From: Cryobacterium sp. CG_9.6
GTDB taxonomy: Bacteria > Actinomycetota > Actinomycetes > Actinomycetales > Microbacteriaceae
DNA: 64,000 nt
Assembly: GCF_029893365.1 (NCBI RefSeq)
Contig: NZ_JARXUZ010000001.1
Location: 1,364,001 to 1,428,000, forward strand
Direction: 5' to 3'
Below the pieces are notes generated by a model. That model worked only from the letters and a program-made list of their open reading frames with translations, was not told where the DNA came from and did not search any database. Position numbers and translations under genes: made by a program. This document shows positions 8,655 to 16,771 of the stretch, piece by piece. Numbering within the stretch: position 1 is the first letter of the stretch; each line of letters begins with the position of its first letter.

Positions 8655-9806
8655 GTGGCTGCAACTAATTTGGGAATGCCCAAAATACCCGAGATACTCG
8701 CTCCGAGACGCAAGTCTCGCCAGATCAAGGTCGGAAAGGTTCTTGTTGGTGGTGACGCTCGGGTGAGCGTCCAGTCGATGACGACGACGCAGACGACCAA
8801 CATCAACGGCACGCTCCAGCAAATTGCCGAACTTACGGCAAGCGGATGCGACATCGTGCGTGTGGCTGTTCCCACCCGGGAAGATGCCGAGGCTTTGGCG
8901 ATCATTGCGAAGAAGAGCCAGATCCCGGTGATTGCCGACATCCACTTTCAGCCGAATTATGTGTACGCGGCGATCGACGCCGGTTGTGCTGCGGTTCGCG
9001 TAAATCCGGGCAACATTCGTAAGTTTGACGACCAGGTGGGCAAGATTGCAGCCGCAGCCAAGGCCGCGGGTGTGAGTCTGCGCATCGGTGTGAACGCGGG
9101 TTCTCTGGAGCCGAGCCTCATGGAGAAATACGGCAAAGCCACTGCGGAGGCGCTCGTGGAGAGTGCCGTCTGGGAGGCGAGCCTGTTCGAAGAACACGAC
9201 TTTCACGACTTCAAGATTTCGGTTAAGCACAACGACCCGGTCATCATGGTGAAGGCCTACCGTCTGCTCGCAGAGCGCGGTGACTGGCCGCTGCACCTCG
9301 GAGTCACCGAGGCTGGACCGTCGTTCCAGGGCACCATCAAGAGCGCTACGGCGTTCGGCATTCTGCTGGGGGAGGGTATCGGCGACACGATTCGAGTGTC
9401 ACTGAGTGCGCCTCCGGCCGAGGAGATCAAGGTGGGTCTGCAGATTCTGCAGTCGCTGAACCTGCGGGAGCGAAAGCTGGAGATCGTGTCGTGCCCCAGC
9501 TGTGGACGCGCCCAAGTTGACGTGTACAAGCTTGCCAACGATGTCACCGACGGCCTTGAGGGCATGACTGTCCCGCTGCGGGTGGCCGTGATGGGCTGTG
9601 TTGTCAACGGACCGGGCGAGGCCCGTGATGCTGATCTCGGTGTTGCTTCCGGTAACGGTAAGGGACAGATCTTTGTTCGCGGAGAGGTCATCAAGACCGT
9701 GCCGGAGAGCGAGATTGTGGCGACGCTCATCGAAGAGGCCAACCGCCTCGCGGCCGAGATGCCTGCTGCCGAGATCGGTGCACCCACGGTGGTCGTCGCC
9801 CAGTAG
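8655..9806 (+). CDS. ispG: 4-hydroxy-3-methylbut-2-enyl diphosphate synthase
   Basis: Penultimate MEP-pathway enzyme (GcpE): reductive ring opening of methylerythritol cyclodiphosphate to HMBPP using a [4Fe-4S] cluster. The product is 383 residues. The N-terminal TIM barrel includes VSVQSMTTT and [10 protein letters not shown]. The C-terminal reductase-like domain supplies the cluster ligands CPSCGR and GCVVNGPGE, the latter with the conserved Glu. The length is typical of the bacterial two-domain form. Transcription probably begins at the GTG (TAAGCT 6 nt upstream). It shares the pathway with dxr at 1969. Confidence 0.96.
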   Translation: MAATNLGMPKIPEILAPRRKSRQIKVGKVLVGGDARVSVQSMTTTQTTNINGTLQQIAELTASGCDIVRVAVPTREDAEALAIIAKKSQIPVIADIHFQPNYVYAAIDAGCAAVRVNPGNIRKFDDQVGKIAAAAKAAGVSLRIGVNAGSLEPSLMEKYGKATAEALVESAVWEASLFEEHDFHDFKISVKHNDPVIMVKAYRLLAERGDWPLHLGVTEAGPSFQGTIKSATAFGILLGEGIGDTIRVSLSAPPAEEIKVGLQILQSLNLRERKLEIVSCPSCGRAQVDVYKLANDVTDGLEGMTVPLRVAVMGCVVNGPGEARDADLGVASGNGKGQIFVRGEVIKTVPESEIVATLIEEANRLAAEMPAAEIGAPTVVVAQ

Positions 9807-9864
9807 CGATTTCTTCCGCGGTGGCGGGGGTCTCGCCCGCCTCGCCCACTTCCTCGCCCACTGC

Positions 9865-9904
9865 GCTGGTCGAGGAGCCGGCACGCTTTTCGCCGGCGTC
9901 TCGA
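9865..9904 (+). repeat. Partial copy of the Microbacteriaceae-type dispersed repeat (left 40 bp)
   Basis: Forty bases identical to the first part of the repeat units at 13131 and 13252 (one T/C difference from the second), starting GCTGGTCGAGGAG and ending GGCGTCTCGA. In the intact copies the sequence continues GACCCCGTGAGCC; here it breaks off and the IS110-element flank begins. A short match to the continuation (GAGACC-T-CGTGAGCCG) is found on the far side of the element near 11358. Confidence 0.7.
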
Positions 9905-11357
9905 CGCTTCTATGGGAGTTGTCAAGCTGTTGAGGTCTTTTTTGATGATGTTTCGTGAGTCGTGTGGCGTGTTTTTGGGCGCGTGAGGGTGGCGGGCGGG
10001 CCGTCGAAGATGGCCTGTCCGCTGGGCGGTGGTGTCGTTTTAGGTGGTGTGGTTATCGAGGACGCGGAACAGGTGCCGGGCGATGTAGCGTTTCAGGACG
10101 CGTTGGATCTCTTTGGGTGTCTTGCCTTCCTTCGTCCGTTTCTCGACGTAGGCGGCGGTCGCCGGGTCGTGGTGTTAGCGGTAGAACGTGGTGACCCAGA
10201 TGGCGGTGTTGAGCGCCCGGTCGCCACCGCGGTGCAGACGGTAGCGGATGGTGTTGCCCGATGACGCGGGGATGGGCGCGATGCCCGCGAAGCGGGCGAA
10301 CGCGGCCTCGGAGCGGATGCGTCCCTGGTGCGACCACGACACGATCAGCTGCGCGGCGACGATCGCGCCGACGCCGTGCTCAAGCAGCAGGTAGGGGGCG
10401 AGGGCTTTCACGTGCTTGAGGAGGCCCTTCTCGTTCGCCGTGAGCTCGGCTTGACGGCTGAGGATCTCTCGCGCTTCGCGGGCAGCCTCGGCGCGGATGG
10501 TGACCATGCCGACGTCATCGTTTCGATGGGCGCGCCAGGCTGCGACGACTTTGATTTGCTCGGCTGTGAGGGCCAGGCGAACGTCCAGGCCGAAGCCGTA
10601 CCCGCGCAGCAGCGCTGTGAGGCGGTTGTTGGAGGCGCTGTGGGCCTTCTTGAGGGCGGCGCGCGCGGTCAGTAGCACCGTCAAGGCTGCGTGGTGCCCA
10701 GCGTGGTTGCGGGGCGTGATGAGGTGCTCCATTGGCAGGGCGAGGGCGTAGCGGGCGGCGTGCTCTGCGTCGATGGGGTCGGTTTTGCCGGCCCGGCGAA
10801 CGCCGCGCTTGGGCGGCCTGGTTTCGGTGACGCGCACGCCGGCGGCCGTCAGGAGGTCGCAGAACTGGGCTCCGTAGGACCCGGTGCCCTCCATGGCCAC
10901 CAAAACCGGCCCTGTTGTTTCGCGTTCGATCCACGCCTGAGCCCGTTTGAGTCCGGGCGGAGTTGTCGGGAATGTTTGCGCGGTGCCGTGTTTCCCGCCC
11001 AGATGGTCGAGGGCGACCAGCGTGTGTGTCTTGGCATGGGTATCCACCCCGATGACATAACTGAACTGCTGTGAGACCATGGTCACGATAACTCCTTCGA
11101 TGGGTGTTATGTCGTGCCGGTCTGGGGTTCCTCGGAGAACATCTCTGTAATGAGTCACGACCCTGTTGGGGGTACGGACAGGCTTCTAATCAAGTCACTC
11201 TGAGGGTCACAGGCCGGCCTGATTCGATGCGTGGAGCGGACATGTCGAGACGAAGACACCTCCGTGAAGAGAGTCAGAGACCAAAAGAGTCACGCAACCC
11301 ACACGAATCAAGACCAGCCTGCCAGCTGATAACCAGACCAGCTATAACCATTACAGA
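9905..11357 (-). mobile_element. IS110-family insertion sequence (ends approximate)
   Basis: The element contains one transposase gene on the minus strand. It has about 135 bp of non-coding sequence after the ancestral stop and about 270 bp before the transposase start. No terminal inverted repeats were seen, as expected for IS110. The ends given here are inferred from the break in the dispersed repeat (9904 on the left, about 11358 on the right) and could be off by tens of bases. In IS110-group elements the long non-coding end upstream of the transposase encodes the bridge RNA that pairs with target and donor DNA; the 270-bp stretch is the place to look for it. Confidence 0.6.
10040..11086 (-). 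pseudogene. IS110 transposase with in-frame TAA 46 codons before the ancestral end
   Basis: DEDD-type transposase. The N-terminal RuvC-like domain shows VIGVDTHAKTH, VAMEGTGSYG and KTDPIDAEHAARYAL. The C-terminal Transposase_20 domain has GIAPIPASSGNT with the catalytic Ser region. The frame from GTG 11086 stops at TAA (10177-10175) after 303 codons. The same frame then continues with a typical IS110 tail (HHDPATAAYVEKRT, then IARHLFRVLDN) up to a second TAA at 10042-10040. One base change in that codon would restore a protein of about 348 residues. AAGGAG lies 5 nt before the GTG; ATG 11080 is an alternative start. The N-terminal and Ser-containing parts are intact, so activity is uncertain rather than excluded. 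Confidence 0.88.
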
Positions 11358-11373
11358 GACCTCGTGAGCCGTC

Positions 11374-12861
11374 TTACCGTTGGCTATCGGATGCCCAAGG
11401 CGGGTCGGTGCTGGGGGTGTTGGCCCGATGACTAGCGGCGGGTCGCCACTTCTGGCCGGGGTCAAAGAGCACGGGCCCGCGAATCCAGGGTCTGCCGCTC
11501 ACCATTTTGATCTGCCACCCGGCCGTGTCAATGGTGTGGTGGTGGTACCAGCACAGCAGGCATCCGTTGTCGATGTTGGTGGGTCCGTTGAACTTCCACG
11601 GGAAGACGTGATGCACCTCGCACCAGGCGGCCGCAATGGTGCACCCGGGAATAACGCAGCCCCCATCGCGGGCGGCAATCGCCCGGCGTTGCGCTGGGCT
11701 GAAGAACCGCTCTTTTTCGCCCAGATGCAGGACCTGGCCGTTCTCACCGATGATCACCTGCTGATACCCGCCCGCACACAGTCGCTCCTGCACCGCCTTC
11801 AGACTGATCGGGGCATCCACGCCATCGATCCAGCCGACGCCGCGCCCGTTCTTCAGATCTCGGGCATTCACGTGCACCATCACCGTCGGCGCCGCACCGC
11901 CCACGCGCGGTGTTTTCGGGTCCCGCGCTGTCTTGTCGAAGACGGCCCGGAGGATGTCGGCGCACTTTTCCCCGCCGGTGCGGTCATCACAGATGTCTTC
12001 GGCACCGGGGATCAGTTCCCCGGCCTCCATGCGGGCCTGATCCTCCGCCGACGGAAACGCCGGTGTCGCGTGGGCACTAATGAAAGTGGCAAAGACACCG
12101 TTCATCACGCCGCGCAGTTCGGGTGTCACTCCGCCTCGCATTGGATACAACCCGTTCTTCAGGAGTCCGAACCCCACAGTGCTGGTCGCGGCGGTCTGCT
12201 CATCACTCGGTGCGGCGCCGTCGGGGTCGAGGATCGCGCCCCACTCATGTGCTTGCGCCCGAATCAAATCCGCCGAGAACGCGATCCCTGCCCCGGGAAG
12301 GCCCTCGGTCTCGGGGGTGATCGCTCCGGTTGCCGAGGCCACAAGCGCGCGTTCGGCCCGGTCAAGGTCGTCCGGGGCGACCCGGGAGGAGATCTGCTCC
12401 AACGCCGCCACGATCACGTCGGCGGCATCAACACCGAGGTTCCCAGACGTCAACCCCTCGGCCACAGCGGGGTGTTGCACCGGAACGCTCTGGCCAAGCA
12501 GGCCACTGGTGGCCGCCGCAGTACCGGTGACAATGCCTCCGAGGCGCATCCGCCGCTTGGCTTCCGAGGCGGACACCCGGGTGATGCCGGTAATGAGTTC
12601 GTACTTGGTGCGGCATCCGCTCTTCCACGCCAACGAGTCATGGCCTCTACTGGTTTCGGCACGCATGCCCACGTCGGCGGCGGACCAGATCCGGCCCCCA
12701 TCCACCCGGCGCCCCACCGCCTCCAACGCTCCCATCACACTCAGGGCGGCGTCATCGTCGAGGAGGGTGAAATGCACTTCGTCAAGAGCGTCACCGATCA
12801 GATCGCTGGCCTGCTGCAGCAGGGCGACCACTTCGGGACCGGACTTCATCGTCGTGAACAT
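11374..12861 (-). CDS. DUF222 / HNH endonuclease domain protein (13E12 family)
   Basis: A 495-residue protein of the actinobacterial 13E12-repeat family. The N-terminal two thirds is a helical DUF222 region (LLDDDAALSVMGALEAVGRR, SASEAKRRMRLGG). The C-terminal HNH nuclease domain has zinc cysteines CVIPGC, the WCEVHHVFPW active site, NGPTNIDNG, and LCWYHHHTID. These genes occur in many copies in actinobacterial genomes next to mobile DNA; their function is not established. TAAAAT lies 6 nt before ATG 12861 (12868-12873), so it is probably leaderless. The gene ends 16 bp from the inferred IS110 right end. Confidence 0.9.
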   Translation of the reverse strand: MFTTMKSGPEVVALLQQASDLIGDALDEVHFTLLDDDAALSVMGALEAVGRRVDGGRIWSAADVGMRAETSRGHDSLAWKSGCRTKYELITGITRVSASEAKRRMRLGGIVTGTAAATSGLLGQSVPVQHPAVAEGLTSGNLGVDAADVIVAALEQISSRVAPDDLDRAERALVASATGAITPETEGLPGAGIAFSADLIRAQAHEWGAILDPDGAAPSDEQTAATSTVGFGLLKNGLYPMRGGVTPELRGVMNGVFATFISAHATPAFPSAEDQARMEAGELIPGAEDICDDRTGGEKCADILRAVFDKTARDPKTPRVGGAAPTVMVHVNARDLKNGRGVGWIDGVDAPISLKAVQERLCAGGYQQVIIGENGQVLHLGEKERFFSPAQRRAIAARDGGCVIPGCTIAAAWCEVHHVFPWKFNGPTNIDNGCLLCWYHHHTIDTAGWQIKMVSGRPWIRGPVLFDPGQKWRPAASHRANTPSTDPPWASDSQR

Positions 12862-13127
12862 GTCCCCATTTTACCCCGAATAGAACAAGAAAGCGAGACT
12901 TACTCACGTTTAAAACTCGTGACCTTAGTAAATATTTCCACGCACAGCATCGGCTCCAACAGAGCCCTTCAGAGCTTCTATGCGCCTACCTGACGCCTGT
13001 TCTCGCCACCCACAGACCCCACCGACCGCCATAATCAGGCCCCCCACGCTGCCGCCAACGCCCGCACCGTCACCTAAACACTCGCAAACCACCTCGCCAT
13101 TCGTTCTGCACGGGCTGCGCTCCCCGT
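12862..13127. other. Intergenic region without a recognisable gene
   Basis: About 265 bp between the DUF222 gene and the tandem repeats. Apart from the DUF222 promoter at 12868-12873 I see no gene, RNA or repeat. The small open frames here have no ribosome binding site or recognisable protein. Confidence 0.5.
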
Positions 13128-13243
13128 CCCGCTGGTCGAGGAGCCGGCACGCTTTTCGCCGGCGTCTCGAGACCCCGTGAGCCGGTCTCGCAGACCAGCT
13201 CCCGAGGTCTCGACCGCTCGCAAGCTCGCGCTCGACCAGCGGG
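13128..13243. repeat. Dispersed repeat unit A with perfect 13-bp terminal inverted repeats
   Basis: A 116-bp element bounded by CCCGCTGGTCGAG (13128-13140) and its exact reverse complement CTCGACCAGCGGG (13231-13243). The inside holds further short inverted segments (GCCGGCACGC, CGCCGGCG) and palindrome-rich TCTCGAGA. It is the most intact of the copies seen. It encodes no plausible protein. A MITE-like or REP-like nature is inferred from size and termini. Confidence 0.8.
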
Positions 13244-13250
13244 TGGGTCT

Positions 13251-13364
13251 CGCTGGTCGAGGAGTCGGCACGCTTTTCGCCGGCGTCTCGAGACCCCGTG
13301 AGCCAGCCTCGCAAACCAGCTCACCAGGTCTCGACTGCTCGCAGGCTCGCGCTCGACCCGCGGG
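13251..13364. repeat. Dispersed repeat unit B, tandem to unit A
   Basis: Second copy directly after unit A. The first 50 bases are almost identical to unit A and the rest has diverged at scattered positions. The right terminus CTCGACCCGCGGG (13352-13364) differs from that of unit A by one base. Confidence 0.75.
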
Positions 13365-13508
13365 AGGGTCGGTGCTCGACCATCGAGGCCCGTTTCGCTC
13401 TGAAGAAACTCTCCCGGTCGGTATCAGAACCGGTGAGGCCACCCCTTTTGCCAACGTTGCGCTCGTGGGTGCCGGATACCCGTCGCCGAACGGGCGCCCG
13501 GTTCGCCG

Positions 13509-13514
13509 TAAGGT
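13509..13514 (+). promoter_or_regulatory. -10 element of proS (leaderless)
   Basis: TAAGGT, 6 nt spacer, GTG 13521. Confidence 0.5.
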
Positions 13515-13520
13515 AGTTGG

Positions 13521-15302
13521 GTGCCTACACGTCTCTCCACCTACTTCCTCCGTACACTCCGCGAAGATCCCTCCGACGCCGAGGTGACCAGCCACCGCCT
13601 TTTGGTGCGTGCCGGGTACATTCGTCGCCAGGCCCCCGGAATCTTTGCCTGGCTGCCCCTGGGGCTGCGGGTGAAGGCGAAGCTGGAGCGCATCATTCGC
13701 GAGGAGATGACGGCGGCGGGCGCGCACGAGGTGCACTTCCCGGCTCTGTTGCCGCGCGAGCCCTACGACCTCACCGGCCGCTGGGACGAGTACGGCGACG
13801 GAATTTTTCGCCTGAAAGACCGCAAGGGCTCCGACCTTCTCCTCGCACCCACGCACGAGGAGGTCTTCACCCTGCTGGTGAAAGACCTCTACGGTTCCTA
13901 CAAGGACCTGCCGCTGTCGATCTATCAGATCCAGGACAAGTACCGTGATGAGGCGCGATCCCGTGGAGGCCTGCTGCGCGGCCGCGAGTTCACCATGAAA
14001 GACGCCTACTCCTTCGACTACACCGATGCCGGTCTGGACGCCAGCTACCAGGCCCAGCGTGACGCCTATGAGCGCATCTTCACCCGCTTCGGCCTCGAGT
14101 ACGCCATCGTGCAAGCGGATGCCGGCGCCATGGGTGGATCCAAGAGCGAAGAGTTCTTGCACCCCACCGAGGTCGGAGAAGACACGTTCGTGCGCTCAGC
14201 AGGTGGGTACGCCGCCAACGTGGAGGCGTTCCGCACCATCGCCCCGCCGGCCGTGGACTGGACCGCGTTGCCCGCCCCCACCGTGTTCGATACGCCCGAT
14301 ACCCCCACGATTCAGACGCTGGTCGATATGGCCAACCGCGAGCACCCGCGGCCCGACGGACGTGAGTGGGTTGCCGCCGACACGCTGAAGAACGTGGTTT
14401 TGGCGCTCATCCAGCCCGACGGAACTCGCGAGATCATCGCCATCGGCCTCCCCGGCGACCGGGAGGTGGACCTCAAACGCGTTGAGGTGGCCTTTGGTCC
14501 CGCCGAGGTGGAGGCTGCGAACGAGGGCGACTTTGATCGCCTGGACAAGGTCGAGGGCAAGCCCGGTCTCATCAAGGGCTACATCGGCCCGTGGAGCGCC
14601 TCGGGACCCTTGCTGGGCGAGAAGTCGGCCACCGGCATCCGCTTCTTCGTTGACCCCCGTGTTGTTGCTGGAACGGAATGGATCACCGGAGCAAACGAAG
14701 CCGGACGCCACGTCTTCGGCCTTGTTGCCGGACGCGACTTTGCCGTGGATGCCATTGTGGAGGCGTCCGACGTTCGCGCGGGAGACCAGGCGCCCGATGG
14801 CTCCGGACCGGTCGAGCTCATTCGCGGAATGGAGATCGGGCATGTGTTCCAGCTTGGACGCAAGTACGCGGAAGTGCTCGGCCTCAAGGTGCTGGACGAG
14901 AACGGGAAGCTGGTGACCGTCACCATGGGGTCCTACGGAATCGGTGTGACCCGTATTCTGGCCGTCATCGCCGAGCTCAACAACGATGCGAAGGGCCTCA
15001 TCTGGCCGGAAGCCGTGGCGCCTTTTGACGTTCACGTGATTGCGACCGGACGGGATGAGATCGTCTACGAGACGGCCGAGCTCGTGGTGGGCGCGATCGA
15101 AGCGAGCAACCGCGAGGTGCTGTACGACGATCGTCGCAAGGTCTCGCCCGGTGTCAAGTTCGGTGATGCCGAACTCATCGGTGTGCCGTGGATCGTCATT
15201 GTGGGCCGCGGAGCTGCTGACGGCATTGTTGAGCTGTGGAACCGCAGCACGGGGGAGCGCGAGCAGGTGACGGTTGCCGACGTCGCTGCCCACTTCGCCT
15301 AG
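13521..15302 (+). CDS. proS: Prolyl-tRNA synthetase, bacterial type with editing domain
   Basis: Class II aminoacyl-tRNA synthetase charging tRNA-Pro. The 593-residue product has motif 1 around [22 protein letters not shown], motif 2 around [24 protein letters not shown], and motif 3 around [10 protein letters not shown]. Between motifs 2 and 3, roughly residues 230-400, lies an inserted YbaK-like domain that clears mischarged Ala-tRNA-Pro. A C-terminal anticodon-binding domain follows. The length is normal for this form. The GTG start is set by TAAGGT 6 nt upstream; there is no Shine-Dalgarno. nusA follows 116 bp downstream. Confidence 0.96.
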   Translation: MPTRLSTYFLRTLREDPSDAEVTSHRLLVRAGYIRRQAPGIFAWLPLGLRVKAKLERIIREEMTAAGAHEVHFPALLPREPYDLTGRWDEYGDGIFRLKDRKGSDLLLAPTHEEVFTLLVKDLYGSYKDLPLSIYQIQDKYRDEARSRGGLLRGREFTMKDAYSFDYTDAGLDASYQAQRDAYERIFTRFGLEYAIVQADAGAMGGSKSEEFLHPTEVGEDTFVRSAGGYAANVEAFRTIAPPAVDWTALPAPTVFDTPDTPTIQTLVDMANREHPRPDGREWVAADTLKNVVLALIQPDGTREIIAIGLPGDREVDLKRVEVAFGPAEVEAANEGDFDRLDKVEGKPGLIKGYIGPWSASGPLLGEKSATGIRFFVDPRVVAGTEWITGANEAGRHVFGLVAGRDFAVDAIVEASDVRAGDQAPDGSGPVELIRGMEIGHVFQLGRKYAEVLGLKVLDENGKLVTVTMGSYGIGVTRILAVIAELNNDAKGLIWPEAVAPFDVHVIATGRDEIVYETAELVVGAIEASNREVLYDDRRKVSPGVKFGDAELIGVPWIVIVGRGAADGIVELWNRSTGEREQVTVADVAAHFA

Positions 15303-15418
15303 ACACGCGGTGCGATCCGGGCCACGTGCGGTGACAACGGCCTGCGGAGTCGGGTACCGTTAGTGTGAGCCCGCTGCGCAGTTTCGCGGCGGCAAGATCT
15401 GAATAGAGGAGGCCGGCC

Positions 15419-16429
15419 ATGGACATCGACCTCAGTGTTTTGCGGCAATTGGAGCGCGAGAAAGAGATTCCCTTTGAGGAACTCGTGCAGATTATTGAGC
15501 AGGCAATCCTGACGGCCTATCTGAAGCACACCCACCCGGATGAGCCCACGAAGCAGGCAGCCTTGGAAGAGGCGGGAGTACGCGTTGTACTCGACCGCAA
15601 GAATGGGCACGTAGACATCTATGTGCCGGAGCACGACGAAGACGACAACGTCATTGGCGAAGCCATCGACAACCCGACCGATTTCGGTCGAATCGCGGCC
15701 TACGCCGCCAAGCAGGTCATCAACCAGCGCCTACGCGACCTCGCGGATGATGCCGTTCTCGGTGAGTTCAAGGGCCGCGAGGGTGACATTGTTGCTGGGA
15801 TCATTCAGCAGGGACCCAACCCGCGCATGATTCACGTGGACCTGGGTTCGATCGAGGCCATCATGCCTCCTGAAGAGCAGGTTCCGAACGAGACGTATGT
15901 GCACGGTGCGCGCATCCGCGTGTTCGTCACGGCGGTCGGGCGCGGACTCAAGGGCCCGCAGATCACCGTGTCGCGCACGCACCCGTCACTGGTGCGCAAG
16001 TTGTTTGCACTCGAGGTTCCCGAAATCGCGAGCGGAGTCGTGGAAATCGTCTCTCTGGCCCGTGAGGCTGGACACCGCACCAAGATCGCGGTTCGGGCCA
16101 CCGAACCCGGTGTGAATGCCAAGGGTGCGTGCATTGGCGAACTCGGGCAGCGCGTTCGTGCCGTCACCAATGAACTCAACAATGAGAAGATTGACATTGT
16201 CGACTTCTCACCCGATCTGGCCACCTTTGTGGCCAGCGCGCTGTCACCCGCAAAGGTGACCAGTGCGTACGTCATTGACGAATCGATCAAGGCCGTTCGC
16301 GCCCTGGTTCCCGACTATCAGCTCTCTCTTGCCATCGGTAAAGAGGGTCAGAATGCTCGCCTTGCGGCCAAGCTCACGGGTGCCAAAATCGACATTCAGC
16401 CCGATAGCATTCTGGAGGATGCCGAATAG
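15419..16429 (+). CDS. nusA: Transcription termination/antitermination factor NusA
   Basis: RNA-polymerase-binding elongation factor for pausing, termination and rRNA antitermination. The 336 residues cover the N-terminal polymerase-binding domain (LRQLEREKEIPFEELVQIIEQAILTAY), an S1 domain (VAGIIQQGPNPRMIHVDLG), and two KH domains (GACIGELGQRVRAVTNEL and LAIGKEGQNARLAAKLTG). The C-terminal acidic repeats of E. coli NusA are absent, as is usual in Actinobacteria. GAGGAGG precedes ATG 15419 at a normal distance, so this gene has a leader, unlike proS. It starts the nusA-ylxR-infB operon. No rimP gene is present between proS and nusA. Confidence 0.96.
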   Translation: MDIDLSVLRQLEREKEIPFEELVQIIEQAILTAYLKHTHPDEPTKQAALEEAGVRVVLDRKNGHVDIYVPEHDEDDNVIGEAIDNPTDFGRIAAYAAKQVINQRLRDLADDAVLGEFKGREGDIVAGIIQQGPNPRMIHVDLGSIEAIMPPEEQVPNETYVHGARIRVFVTAVGRGLKGPQITVSRTHPSLVRKLFALEVPEIASGVVEIVSLAREAGHRTKIAVRATEPGVNAKGACIGELGQRVRAVTNELNNEKIDIVDFSPDLATFVASALSPAKVTSAYVIDESIKAVRALVPDYQLSLAIGKEGQNARLAAKLTGAKIDIQPDSILEDAE

Positions 16430-16437
16430 GGGGTACG

Positions 16438-16695
16438 ATGGACTCCGTTAGAACGTGCATTGGATGCCGTTCGCGCGCCGCACGATCCTCTCTTCTGAGG
16501 ATTGTTGCCCGGGACTCAGAGATTCTGGTGGATGAAACCGCCACTCTCCCCGGCCGGGGTGCGTGGCTTCATCCGACCGTCTCGTGCTTCCAAGACGCAC
16601 AGAGGCGCCGCGCTTTCGGGCGTGCCCTTCGCGTGACCAGCTCGCTGGACGCGAAACAACTAGAGAACAGGCTGACTTGGCTTATGGATAACTAA
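16438..16695 (+). CDS. ylxR: YlxR family RNA-binding protein (DUF448)
   Basis: Small basic protein of 85 residues with the family signatures RTCIGCRSRAARSSLLRIV and LPGRGAWLHP. YlxR proteins sit between nusA and infB in many bacteria and bind RNA; in some species they modulate RNase P. The ATG is preceded by GGGGG and lies 8 bp after the nusA stop, so the two are co-transcribed. Confidence 0.9.
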   Translation: MDSVRTCIGCRSRAARSSLLRIVARDSEILVDETATLPGRGAWLHPTVSCFQDAQRRRAFGRALRVTSSLDAKQLENRLTWLMDN

Positions 16696-16771
16696 TGAGC
16701 GGCTCGAAATGAGACCCGTCCGTTACTAACGGCCTGCCCCTTTCCGGGTGCAGGCCCGGAACAGGAGAATT

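Noticed and set aside
8496..9296. N-terminal extension of the thiolase frame
   Set aside because: Antisense to ispG; the true start at 8495 has AAGGAG and the standard N terminus.
11380..12993. 537-codon open frame on the plus strand
   Set aside because: Antisense to the DUF222-HNH gene, which has clear domain motifs and its own -10.
13070..13324. Arg-rich open frames (VSRRRRKACRLLDQR-type) in the repeat region
   Set aside because: These are translations of the dispersed repeat; the same peptide recurs wherever the repeat occurs, including at 9865.
13128..13369. CRISPR array
   Set aside because: Two tandem units of over 100 bp with no short regular repeats, unique spacers or cas genes.
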